A stretch of 29,749 nt of DNA, from the NCBI GenBank assembly GCA_002431965.1, contig DJEW01000018.1, positions 1 to 29,749 on the forward strand. The letters are read 5' to 3'. The DNA comes from Clostridiales bacterium UBA5888. Lineage in GTDB: Bacteria > Bacillota > Clostridia > Oscillospirales > Oscillospiraceae. Both the position numbers and the translations under genes were made by a program. Under the pieces are notes generated by a model that saw only the letters and a program-made list of their open reading frames with translations, was not told the origin of the DNA and did not search any database. Shown one piece after another: positions 17,563 through 24,324 of this stretch (its first letter is position 1; each line of letters begins with the position of its first letter).

Positions 17563-17571
17563 ATGCAAACG

Positions 17572-17606
17572 CTTTCAAAATGCTCGGCGGAAAGCGCGGT
17601 CAAAAA
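17572..17606 (-). repeat. 35-bp interspersed repeat, copy 1
   Basis: Read on the minus strand this is TTTTTGACCGCGCTTTCC running on to GAGCATTTTGAAAG, identical over 35 bases to 29691-29725 on the plus strand. It abuts the arm of a terminator hairpin, as the other copy does. Confidence 0.85.
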
Positions 17607-17637
17607 GTGCGCGGCTATATGCAGCCGCGCACTTTTT
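17602..17637. terminator. Bidirectional terminator between the aminotransferase and acyltransferase genes
   Basis: A 15-bp perfect inverted repeat AAAAAGTGCGCGGCT / AGCCGCGCACTTTTT with a 6-base loop. T-runs form on both strands, serving the two convergent genes. Confidence 0.85.
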
Positions 17638-17644
17638 GCACTTT

Positions 17645-18655
17645 TTACTTCTTCAGTTTTCCGCGCACGCGCTCAATGACCTTCCCATACCCCACGGAGA
17701 GCGCCACGGCGGCGGCGATCGCGGCAAGCCACGCGAGGTTTCCGCGCGGCGCAGCGCCAAGCTCATTCATATACCCGAAGAGCAGCAGATGCACGAGGAA
17801 AATTTCAAACGACCACTTGCCCAGCAGCGCGAAAATGGCGTTGAGCCAGCCCAGCCATTTCACACGTGCAATGAGCGAGAATGCCCAGGGCAGCAGCAGA
17901 AGCGCGCCCGGCACGATCAGCAGCCCCGGATACCAGCTTAGCCCATAGCCCCAGAGTATTTCCGTCGGGAAGCGCTGACCGTAGTACATGAGGGCGTTGC
18001 CCGCAACGAAAAGCACGATGAGCGCCGGGATGCTGAAACGCAAGTCCGCGTCCCGCCCGGCAAGCTCCGCCGCGATAAGCCCCATCATGAAGTACGGCAT
18101 GCGCGACCAGGCAATGAGAAAGTGCGAGTTGAAAAAGCACGGCTGCGACACGATGAAAAACGCGAACAGCGCCGCGAGCTTTTTTCCGTCACCATTCGCC
18201 CGGCGCACCGCCAGCCACGCCGCGGGCGCGGCGAGATAGACGAGTGCGATGACCTGCGGATACCAGTTGAACTGGTTATCCATCCGGTTTATCCAGCCGA
18301 GCATGAGCACATTGCCCAGAAGCTCACAGAGCGCCTGCGGCGTTTCGCCCGCCTTGGCGGCGCGCACGAGCACCGGCACAAAAAACAGCAGCGCCGCCGG
18401 CAGATACGCCGGGTAGATACGCGCTGCGCGGCGCTTATAGAACGCCAGCGTGTCGCTGTTTTTCATGAGGGAGCGGTGCACACCCATGCCTGTGCAGAAG
18501 AAGAAAATGTCCACACCCCACAGGAGATTGAGAAGGTAGTTCCACGGCTCGGCAAGCCTGACCCCGGCGTGAAAAAACAGTATGCACAGGATGCAAAAGC
18601 CCATAATGTGCCCACGCCACCGGCTCACGCGGGTCATATATTCGCGTATCCTCAT
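17645..18655 (-). CDS. Acyltransferase 3 family membrane protein
   Basis: 336 residues with about ten hydrophobic segments. The start, RVSRWRGHIMGFCILCILFFHAG, has the Arg and membrane-embedded His of family 3 acyltransferases (OafA/YrhL type), which move acetyl or other acyl groups onto cell-surface sugars. VDIFFFCTGMGVHRSLMK and FYKRRAARIYPAYL are further typical early segments (F-x-x-R-R-x-x-R-I-x-P). The ATG at 18655 lies 7 bases after the trxB stop, with no strong ribosome site of its own, which suggests translational coupling. The far N-terminal in-frame extension overlaps trxB and is disregarded. The acceptor is unknown. Its link with the nucleotide reductase genes seems to be co-transcription only. 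Confidence 0.78.
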   Translation of the reverse strand: MRIREYMTRVSRWRGHIMGFCILCILFFHAGVRLAEPWNYLLNLLWGVDIFFFCTGMGVHRSLMKNSDTLAFYKRRAARIYPAYLPAALLFFVPVLVRAAKAGETPQALCELLGNVLMLGWINRMDNQFNWYPQVIALVYLAAPAAWLAVRRANGDGKKLAALFAFFIVSQPCFFNSHFLIAWSRMPYFMMGLIAAELAGRDADLRFSIPALIVLFVAGNALMYYGQRFPTEILWGYGLSWYPGLLIVPGALLLLPWAFSLIARVKWLGWLNAIFALLGKWSFEIFLVHLLLFGYMNELGAAPRGNLAWLAAIAAAVALSVGYGKVIERVRGKLKK

Positions 18656-18662
18656 AGGTCTA

Positions 18663-19565
18663 TCAACCCAGCCACGCGCACGCCGCGAGCGCGGCGGCAG
18701 AACCGTCCGCCACTGCGGTGGTGAGCTGGCGGACGTTTTTATGGCGGCAGTCCCCCGCGACGAATACGCCGGGAGTTTTTGTGGCGCAGCTCTCGTCCGC
18801 GGCGGCGTAGCCCGCGGCGTCAAGATCCATAAGCGCGCTGAATACGCCGTTGTCCGGCGCGTGACCGATCGCAACGAACAGCCCCGTCACCGGTATCTCC
18901 CGGCGCACGCCGCCCTGCTCGACGGCGACAGCCTCAAGCTCGCCATCGCCCAGAAGCTCCGTTATCGACGCCTCCGTTATAAATTCCACATTGCCGCGCT
19001 CACGCAGGGCGTCCACCAGCTTCCGCTCGCCGCGGAATTCCGCGCGACGGTGGATGAGATAGACGCGGCTGCACTTCTCGCTGAGCAAAAGCGCATCCTG
19101 CAAGGCGCTGTTGCCTCCGCCGCTGACGGCGACGGGGCGATCCTTATAAAATGCGCCGTCGCACACCGCGCAGTAGCACACACCGCTGCCCACAAGCTCT
19201 TTCTCGCGCTCCAGCCCCAGCATGCGGGGTTTTGCCCCGACTGCGATGATGAGCGCGCGCGCGTCATACTCCGCGCCCGACTCCGTCGTCACGTGCTTCA
19301 CGCCGTCATCGCGCGCTTCCACGCGCGTGACCTCCTCCAGCTCCACGTCCGCGCCGTGCTCCATCGCCTGCTCAAGCATCCTGTCGCCAAGCTCCGTGCC
19401 GGATATGGACTGTATAGCCGGGAAGTTCTCCACCAGCGGGGACCATGTGATCTGTCCGCCGAAGGCGTGCTTTTCCAGCACGAGCACCGATTTGCCCGCG
19501 CGGCGGGCATATGTCGCGGCGGTCAGCCCCGCGGGTCCTCCGCCGATGATGATAATGTCGTACAT
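18663..19565 (-). CDS. trxB: Thioredoxin reductase
   Basis: 300 residues, the length of low-molecular-weight thioredoxin reductases. FAD is bound through IIIIGGGPAGLTAATYARRAG at the N-terminus, the redox disulfide is C132-A-V-C135 followed by D-G, the NADPH site is SGGGNSALQDALLL with the phosphate-binding HRR near 180, and the closing FAD motif is GVFVAGDCRHKNVRQLTTAVADG. It reduces thioredoxin-like proteins with NADPH. GGAGAGAGA precedes the ATG. It follows nrdD in the same direction, after a hairpin that could end part of the transcripts. Since NrdD here carries a redoxin domain, this enzyme is a plausible direct electron supplier; that is inference. Confidence 0.92.
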   Translation of the reverse strand: MYDIIIIGGGPAGLTAATYARRAGKSVLVLEKHAFGGQITWSPLVENFPAIQSISGTELGDRMLEQAMEHGADVELEEVTRVEARDDGVKHVTTESGAEYDARALIIAVGAKPRMLGLEREKELVGSGVCYCAVCDGAFYKDRPVAVSGGGNSALQDALLLSEKCSRVYLIHRRAEFRGERKLVDALRERGNVEFITEASITELLGDGELEAVAVEQGGVRREIPVTGLFVAIGHAPDNGVFSALMDLDAAGYAAADESCATKTPGVFVAGDCRHKNVRQLTTAVADGSAAALAACAWLG

Positions 19566-19590
19566 TGTCTCTCTCCTGTATTTTACGTCA

Positions 19591-19621
19591 AATAAAGCCC
19601 GGTAAAATACCGGGCTTTATT
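19591..19621 (-). terminator. Hairpin between nrdD and trxB
   Basis: A 14-bp inverted repeat AATAAAGCCCGGTA / TACCGGGCTTTATT with a very short loop; on the minus strand it ends in TTTATTTG. Probably a terminator of nrdD that may be read through. Confidence 0.7.
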
Positions 19622-19630
19622 CTGTTCATA

Positions 19631-22015
19631 TCACTGTCTGCGCTCGTTGAGGAACGTCTTTATCGCGCCCGCGCCGGCAAACTTCTCAAACTCCCTGCCG
19701 TCGGTGATGACGAGCGTGGGAGCCTGCTTGACACCGTAGCTCAGCGCAAGCTCGGCGTTATCCTCCGCCATGAGCTTTTCATACTTGAATCCGGCCTTGT
19801 CCAGATACGAGCAGGCGATGCGGCAATTGGGACAGGTGGGCGTTGCGAAAAGGATGGCGCGGCTGTGCGCCTCGTCAACCGTCTCCTCCGGCTCTGCCGC
19901 AGGTGCTGCGGTTTCGTCATGGAGCGGTCCTTCATGGCGCAGCACGGAGTGATCGATGTTGTACTCGCGGCGCTCTTTATACTCCTGCGTCTTGCCGGCG
20001 TTCCAGTTCTGCACGGGGCGGTAATAGCCGGTGATGCGGCTGTAGACCTCGGCGTTCTCGCCGCACTCGGGGCAGGTGAACTGCTCGCCGTTGAGGTAGC
20101 CGTGGTTTTTGCACACGGAGTACGTCGGCGACAGCGTGTAGTACGGCAGCTTATAATTCTCCGCGATCTTGCGCACGAGGTTTGCCGCCGCTTCCCAGCT
20201 CGGCAGCTTCTCGCCAAGGAAGGCATGAAACACCGTGCCGGAGGTGTAGCGCGTCTGGAGATCATCCTGAATGTCCAGCGCCTCGAATATATCCTCGGTA
20301 TAGCCCACGGGCAGATGGGAGGAATTGGTGTAATACGGCGTGCCGCCCGGTTCTGCCGCGGTGATGATGTCGGGATAAAGCTCCACATCGTGCTTGGCAA
20401 GGCGGTAGGACGTGGACTCGGCAGGGGTCGCCTCAAGGTTGTAGAGGTCGCCGTACTGCTCCTGATAGTCGCTCAGGCGCTCGCGCATATGGTCGAGCAC
20501 TTCCTTTGTGAACTTCTGGCACTCGGGGTGCGTCATATCCTTGCGTATCCACCTGGCGTTCAGCCCCGCTTCGTTCATGCCGACGAGACCGATGGTGGAG
20601 AAGTGGTTGTCGAACGTGCCGAGGTAATACTTCGTGTAGGGATAAAGCCCCGCGTCAAGGAGCTTTGTGATGACGGTGCGCTTTATCTTCAGCGAGCGCG
20701 CCGCAAGGTCCATGAGCCGGTCAAGGCGCTTGTAGAAGTCCGCCTCGTCGGCCGCGAGATACGCGATGCGCGGCATATTGATGGTGACGACGCCGACAGA
20801 GCCCGTGGATTCGCCCGAGCCGAAGTACCCGCCGGATTTCTTTCTCAGCTCGCGCAGGTCGAGCCTCAGGCGGCAGCACATCGAGCGCACGTCGCTCGGC
20901 TCCATATCGGAGTTTATGTAGTTGGAAAAGTACGGCGTGCCGTATTTTGCGGTCATTTCAAAGAGAAGCCTGTTGTTCTCCGTGGGCGACCAGTCAAAGT
21001 CACGTGTGATGGAGTAGGTCGGGATCGGGTACTGGAAGCCGCGCCCATTCGCGTCGCCCTCTATCATAATGTCGATGAACGCCTTGTTGACCATGTCCAT
21101 CTCTTTTTTGCAGTCGCCGTAGGTGAAGTCCATCTCCTTGCCGCCGACCAGCGCGGGCTGATCTTTGAGATCCGCGGGCACGGTCCAGTCGAGCGTGATG
21201 TTGGAGAACGGCGCCTGCGTGCCCCAGCGGGACGGCGTGTTCACGCCGAAGATGAACGACTGGATGCACTGCTTTACCTCTTTCTGCGTCAGCCCGTCAA
21301 CCTTTACAAACGGCGCAAGATAGGTGTCAAACGATGAAAACGCCTGCGCGCCCGCCCACTCGTTCTGCATTATGCCGAGGAAGTTGACCATCTGGTTGCA
21401 GAGCGTGGAGAGATGGCTTGCCGGGGATGAATTGATCTTGCCGGGAATGCCGAGACCCTGCTTTATAAGCTGGCGAAGACTCCAGCCGGCGCAGTATCCG
21501 GTCAGCATACTCAGATCGTGCAGATGCAGGTCGCAGTTGCGGTGCGCGTCGGCGATCTCCTGGTCATAGACCTCACTGAGCCAGTAGTTGGCGGTGATAG
21601 CGCCGGAGTTTGAGAGGATAAGTCCGCCGACGGAGTACGTCACGGTGGAATTTTCCTTCACGCGCCAGTCCTCAATGTTGAGGTACTTGTCCACGGTCTC
21701 CTTATAGTCAAGATAGGTGGACTTCGTGTTGCGCAGCTTCTCGCGCTGTTTGCGGTAGAGTATGTACGCCTTGGCGACGCTCTCATACCCGCCGCGGCTC
21801 AGAACCGCCTCAACGCTGTCCTGTATATCCTCGACCGCGATCCTGCCGTCCTTTATCTTCGGCAGGAAGTCTGCCGAGACCTTGAGCGCGAGAAAGTCTA
21901 TAACGCTGTCGTTATACTCCGTATTCGTTGCGTCGAAAGCTTTTTTTATCGCGTCGGCTATCTTGACGATGTCAAAATCAACAATCTTGCCGTCGCGCTT
22001 TACCACCTGATACAT
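19631..22015 (-). CDS. nrdD: Anaerobic ribonucleoside-triphosphate reductase with C-terminal redoxin domain
   Basis: 794 residues. Residues 1-95 are an ATP-cone (VVKRDGKIVDFDIVKIADAIKKAF), the allosteric overall-activity domain. The class III reductase barrel fills most of the rest. The zinc site uses C635 and the pair C648-P-E-C651, and the glycyl radical is G663 in RITGYYRP. After a Glu/Ala-rich linker (about 695-715) comes a thioredoxin-like domain from about 718 to the end with active site C728-P-N-C731 and the cis-Pro motif QAPTLVI. Class III enzymes classically use formate as reductant; a fused redoxin suggests thiol-based reduction instead, as reported for NrdD2-type enzymes. GGAGG stands upstream of the ATG. 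It makes dNTPs without oxygen and lies between nrdG and trxB. Confidence 0.95.
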   Translation of the reverse strand: MYQVVKRDGKIVDFDIVKIADAIKKAFDATNTEYNDSVIDFLALKVSADFLPKIKDGRIAVEDIQDSVEAVLSRGGYESVAKAYILYRKQREKLRNTKSTYLDYKETVDKYLNIEDWRVKENSTVTYSVGGLILSNSGAITANYWLSEVYDQEIADAHRNCDLHLHDLSMLTGYCAGWSLRQLIKQGLGIPGKINSSPASHLSTLCNQMVNFLGIMQNEWAGAQAFSSFDTYLAPFVKVDGLTQKEVKQCIQSFIFGVNTPSRWGTQAPFSNITLDWTVPADLKDQPALVGGKEMDFTYGDCKKEMDMVNKAFIDIMIEGDANGRGFQYPIPTYSITRDFDWSPTENNRLLFEMTAKYGTPYFSNYINSDMEPSDVRSMCCRLRLDLRELRKKSGGYFGSGESTGSVGVVTINMPRIAYLAADEADFYKRLDRLMDLAARSLKIKRTVITKLLDAGLYPYTKYYLGTFDNHFSTIGLVGMNEAGLNARWIRKDMTHPECQKFTKEVLDHMRERLSDYQEQYGDLYNLEATPAESTSYRLAKHDVELYPDIITAAEPGGTPYYTNSSHLPVGYTEDIFEALDIQDDLQTRYTSGTVFHAFLGEKLPSWEAAANLVRKIAENYKLPYYTLSPTYSVCKNHGYLNGEQFTCPECGENAEVYSRITGYYRPVQNWNAGKTQEYKERREYNIDHSVLRHEGPLHDETAAPAAEPEETVDEAHSRAILFATPTCPNCRIACSYLDKAGFKYEKLMAEDNAELALSYGVKQAPTLVITDGREFEKFAGAGAIKTFLNERRQ

Positions 22016-22072
22016 AATAGCTTATCCTCCCAATATTCACGCAGAAACCTGCTTTTTTGTATTTTATATTAT

Positions 22073-22768
22073 TCAGATGCCTCTCACCTGCACCGCCGGA
22101 ACATATTCCGCCGCGGCTTCGGCGAACGTATGCATTTCCTTTTCGCCGTAAGCGCCGAGACCGTCAGACTTCAGCACGTCGCCCGAGTCCTTGTACTGCT
22201 GGAGGTAATACTCCTTCGCGCCGGCGATCCACTTCGCCGCGCCCCTGATGCTCTCCGCCGTGTGAAGACCCCGCACGACCGTTGTGCGGAACTCATAATC
22301 CACATGCCCGGCGAGAAGATAATCCTTGCTGCGCGCTATCGCATCAAGGTCGGGCGCCGGCACGCCCGCCGTGGCGGCGTAAAGCCCGGGCGCATTTTTT
22401 ATGTCCATCGCCACGCGGTCAACAAGCCCGCGCTCAACTATATCCATGAGTCGGTCGGGGAACGTGCCGTTCGTGTCCAGCTTTATCATATAACCCAACT
22501 CGTGCACCTTTTGCAGAAACACGTCTATGTCCCTGTGCAGCAGCGGCTCTCCGCCCGTCACGGCGACGCCGTCGAGCGTTCCCTGACGCTTTTTCAGAAA
22601 CGCGAGCACCTGCTCCTCATCCGTGTCGTGCGCCAGACGCTCCGGCAGGACGAGCGAGGAGTTATGGCAGAACGGGCAGCGGAAGTTGCAGCCGCCGGTG
22701 AACACCGTGCACGCCACCCGACCCGGATAATCCAGCAGAGTGAGCTTTTGCAGCCCTGAGATCAGCAT
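22073..22768 (-). CDS. nrdG: Anaerobic ribonucleotide reductase activating protein (radical SAM)
   Basis: 231 residues. The radical SAM cluster motif is C27-N-F-R-C31-P-F-C34, and the SAM-binding GGEP is in VAVTGGEPLLH near residue 72. This small activase cleaves S-adenosylmethionine to make the glycyl radical on NrdD. The LDYPGRVACTVFTGGCNFRC start is typical of the NrdG form common in Clostridia. GGAGAGGGGG precedes the ATG at good spacing. Gene order is nrdG then nrdD, the reverse of the Escherichia coli order, with a 57-base gap. A consensus promoter and a pair of NrdR-like boxes lie upstream, so the activase and reductase are likely co-regulated. Confidence 0.92.
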   Translation of the reverse strand: MLISGLQKLTLLDYPGRVACTVFTGGCNFRCPFCHNSSLVLPERLAHDTDEEQVLAFLKKRQGTLDGVAVTGGEPLLHRDIDVFLQKVHELGYMIKLDTNGTFPDRLMDIVERGLVDRVAMDIKNAPGLYAATAGVPAPDLDAIARSKDYLLAGHVDYEFRTTVVRGLHTAESIRGAAKWIAGAKEYYLQQYKDSGDVLKSDGLGAYGEKEMHTFAEAAAEYVPAVQVRGI

Positions 22769-22845
22769 TCCGCGTTCCCCCTCTCCACATTAAATCATAT
22801 CGTAAGCATACCCCGGTCGTTGGCTGACGCCGGCGACCGAGACTA

Positions 22846-22874
22846 ATAATAGCGTCTCTTCGCGCCCTTGTCAA
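22846..22874 (-). promoter_or_regulatory. Promoter of nrdG-nrdD
   Basis: Minus strand TTGACA, a 17-base spacer and TATTAT. The 5' untranslated region contains a hairpin with CGGTCG / CGACCG arms (about 22814-22839). Confidence 0.85.
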
Positions 22875-22882
22875 TACCCGGA

Positions 22883-22898
22883 ACACAAAATATTGATT
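22883..22898. promoter_or_regulatory. NrdR box 1 (proximal)
   Basis: ACACAAAATATTGATT agrees with the NrdR-box consensus ACACWATATATWGTGT at 13 of 16 positions. It lies 9 bases upstream of the nrdG -35 box. Confidence 0.6.
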
Positions 22899-22923
22899 TC
22901 AAATCGCCGCGCAGCCGTCCTGA

Positions 22924-22939
22924 ACACAAAATATAGTGT
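22924..22939. promoter_or_regulatory. NrdR box 2 (distal)
   Basis: ACACAAAATATAGTGT agrees with the NrdR consensus at 15 of 16 positions. It is 41 bases from box 1, close to four helical turns, and NrdR boxes typically occur in such phased pairs before ribonucleotide reductase genes. Confidence 0.75.
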
Positions 22940-22971
22940 CAGGCGATCATCCTCCCGGCATCGCCTGACAC
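22936..22971. other. 12-bp inverted repeat between the nrdG and Met-leader promoters
   Basis: GTGTCAGGCGAT and ATCGCCTGACAC flank a 12-base loop. It has no T-run on the plus strand and overlaps the end of NrdR box 2. It could be a factor-independent boundary, an operator or an old terminator. The remaining DNA up to 23082 is AT-rich with nothing I can assign. Confidence 0.5.
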
Positions 22972-23082
22972 CGCTGAATATATTACAACAAAACGCAGCA
23001 ATATACAAGAGCCGACGCACGGATTGTTCAACATTCACAATTTTGCCCGTGGGTTTTTGTGCAACAACGTGAAAATTACCTG

Positions 23083-23111
23083 TTGACATACCGCGTTAGT
23101 AGGAATATAAT
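23083..23111 (+). promoter_or_regulatory. Promoter of the Met leader/metNIQ operon
   Basis: Consensus TTGACA, a 17-base spacer and consensus TATAAT. It shares CCTRTTGACATA and an AGTAGG placed two bases before the -10 box with the promoter at 12495. Confidence 0.9.
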
Positions 23112-23142
23112 CGAGCCATCTTAGGAAAGGAGCGAGCCGCTC

Positions 23143-23241
23143 ATGTCTATTCGCCGCTGCGACAACATGATGATGGGTATGATGCGCATGATGTACATGT
23201 GCATGATGATGCGCGCCCAGAATTGCTCGCTTGCTTCATAA
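23143..23241 (+). CDS. Methionine leader peptide
   Basis: A 32-residue frame with ATG start and AAAGGAG 10 bases upstream. Eleven internal Met codons lie between 23167 and 23211, as three, two, two, one and three, separated by Gly, Arg, Tyr and Cys; Cys also occurs at positions 6, 20 and 28. No known structural small protein has this composition. It is placed between a consensus promoter and an intrinsic terminator directly ahead of a methionine importer, which is the layout of amino acid leader peptides such as those for His or Phe. A role as a Met/Cys metal-binding peptide is a less likely alternative. Confidence 0.85.
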   Translation: MSIRRCDNMMMGMMRMMYMCMMMRAQNCSLAS

Positions 23242-23270
23242 CCCGTCCTTACCGCGTGAAGGTGATTATC

Positions 23271-23308
23271 AGGGCTGAAAGCAACGAGCTTTCAGCCCTT
23301 TATTTTTT
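23271..23308 (+). terminator. Leader terminator upstream of metN
   Basis: Perfect 12-bp stem AGGGCTGAAAGC / GCTTTCAGCCCT with an AACGA loop, followed by TTATTTTTT. It ends 21 bases before the metN start, so transcripts must read through it to make the transporter. Confidence 0.92.
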
Positions 23309-23328
23309 GAGTTGTTGGAGTTGAGGAA

Positions 23329-24321
23329 ATGATAGAGCTGAAAAACCTCTGCAAGACCTACCGCACGGCAAATAAAGAAATCGTCGCGCTCGATGGGATA
23401 AATCTCACGATACATGACGGCGAGATCTTCGGCATCATCGGTCTGAGCGGCGCGGGCAAGTCCACGCTTGTGCGCTGTATCAACCTCCTCGAAAAGCCTA
23501 CGGGCGGCGAGGTGATTATCGACGGGCAGAGCCTTACAAAGCTCCCCCGCAGGGAGCTTCTGAAGCTCCGCCAGCAGATCGGCATGATATTCCAGGGCTT
23601 CAATCTTCTTGAGCAGCGTAATGTCATCCGCAACATCTGCTTCCCGCTGGAGATCGCGGGAGTAAAGAAGAAAGACGCCGAAGAGAGAGCGAAAGAGCTT
23701 CTCAAGCTCGTCGGGCTGGAGGACAGGGGAGAGAGCTATCCGTCGCAGCTCTCCGGCGGGCAGAAGCAGCGCGTTGCGATCGCCCGCGCGCTTGCCACCA
23801 AGCCCAAATACCTTCTCTGTGATGAAGCGACGAGCGCGCTTGACCCGAACACCACACGCCAGATACTCGACCTTCTCAAGGAGATAAACGAGAAGCTTGG
23901 CGTGACGATAGTGGTGATAACGCATGAAATGCGCGTCATTGACCGCATATGCGACAGCGTCGCCGTTATAGATTCCAGCCACATCGCCGAGATGGGCAAG
24001 GTTGCCGAGGTGTTCACAAACCCCAAGTCCAAAATCGCGCGCGACCTTATCGTTCCCAAGGACAGCCGCGCCATCAGCACAGAGGGCGGGCGCAGAATAC
24101 GCATCACATTCAACGGCGAGGAGAAGACGAACGAGCCGTTCATCTCCAAGATGGTGCTTGAGTGCGGCGCACCGGTGAACATACTCTTTGCCGACACAAG
24201 ATTCTTCGAAGGCGTCCTTCATGGACACATGGTCATAGAGCTTCCCAATGACCAGAGGGAAGCGGAAAAAATAATCACGTGGCTGCGCGGCAGCGGCGTG
24301 AACTGGAAGGAGGAGATATAA
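23329..24321 (+). CDS. metN: Methionine ABC transporter ATP-binding protein
   Basis: 330 residues. Walker A GLSGAGKST begins at residue 38, the signature LSGGQKQR at 141, and Walker B is LLCDEATSALDP with D165-E166; the switch His is in ITHEMRV. After about residue 255 there is the C-terminal NIL domain (ITFNGEEKTNEPFISKMVLECGAPVNILFAD), which binds methionine in MetN proteins and inhibits transport when internal methionine is high. It powers MetI with MetQ as binding protein. TTGAGG upstream of the ATG serves as ribosome site. It is the first structural gene after the Met leader terminator, so expression depends on read-through. Confidence 0.95.
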   Translation: MIELKNLCKTYRTANKEIVALDGINLTIHDGEIFGIIGLSGAGKSTLVRCINLLEKPTGGEVIIDGQSLTKLPRRELLKLRQQIGMIFQGFNLLEQRNVIRNICFPLEIAGVKKKDAEERAKELLKLVGLEDRGESYPSQLSGGQKQRVAIARALATKPKYLLCDEATSALDPNTTRQILDLLKEINEKLGVTIVVITHEMRVIDRICDSVAVIDSSHIAEMGKVAEVFTNPKSKIARDLIVPKDSRAISTEGGRRIRITFNGEEKTNEPFISKMVLECGAPVNILFADTRFFEGVLHGHMVIELPNDQREAEKIITWLRGSGVNWKEEI

Positions 24322-24324
24322 GCG

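Larger units (their letters stand above)
23118..23308 (+). promoter_or_regulatory. Methionine-responsive attenuator (leader region), candidate
   Basis: The leader holds a Met-codon-packed peptide frame, then a 12-bp terminator ahead of metN. GCTTCATAACCC (23233-23244), across the leader stop codon, can pair through nine bases with GGGCTGAAAGC (23272-23282), the terminator's 5' arm. A ribosome stalled on the Met codons (23167-23211) would leave this segment free and favour antitermination; one that reaches the stop would cover it and let the terminator form. AGCGAGC in the ribosome-binding region (23131-23137) can also pair with GCTCGCT (23225-23231). Sequence elements are seen; the switching is inferred. 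Confidence 0.72.

Noticed and set aside
19565..21337. 590-codon open frame on the plus strand opposite nrdD
   Set aside because: It is the antisense shadow of a GC-rich conserved gene, with no ribosome site and no family resemblance.
23241..23308. Possible T-box antiterminator in the Met leader (TTACCGCGTGAAGG)
   Set aside because: ACCGCG resembles part of a T-box, but the UGGN bulge that binds the tRNA end, the AGGGUGG lead-in, and a long specifier-loop leader are all missing. A Met-codon frame fills the leader instead.
23112..23328. SAM (S-box) riboswitch ahead of metNIQ
   Set aside because: The leader is too short and is occupied by a translated frame. None of the conserved S-box helices or core sequences is present.
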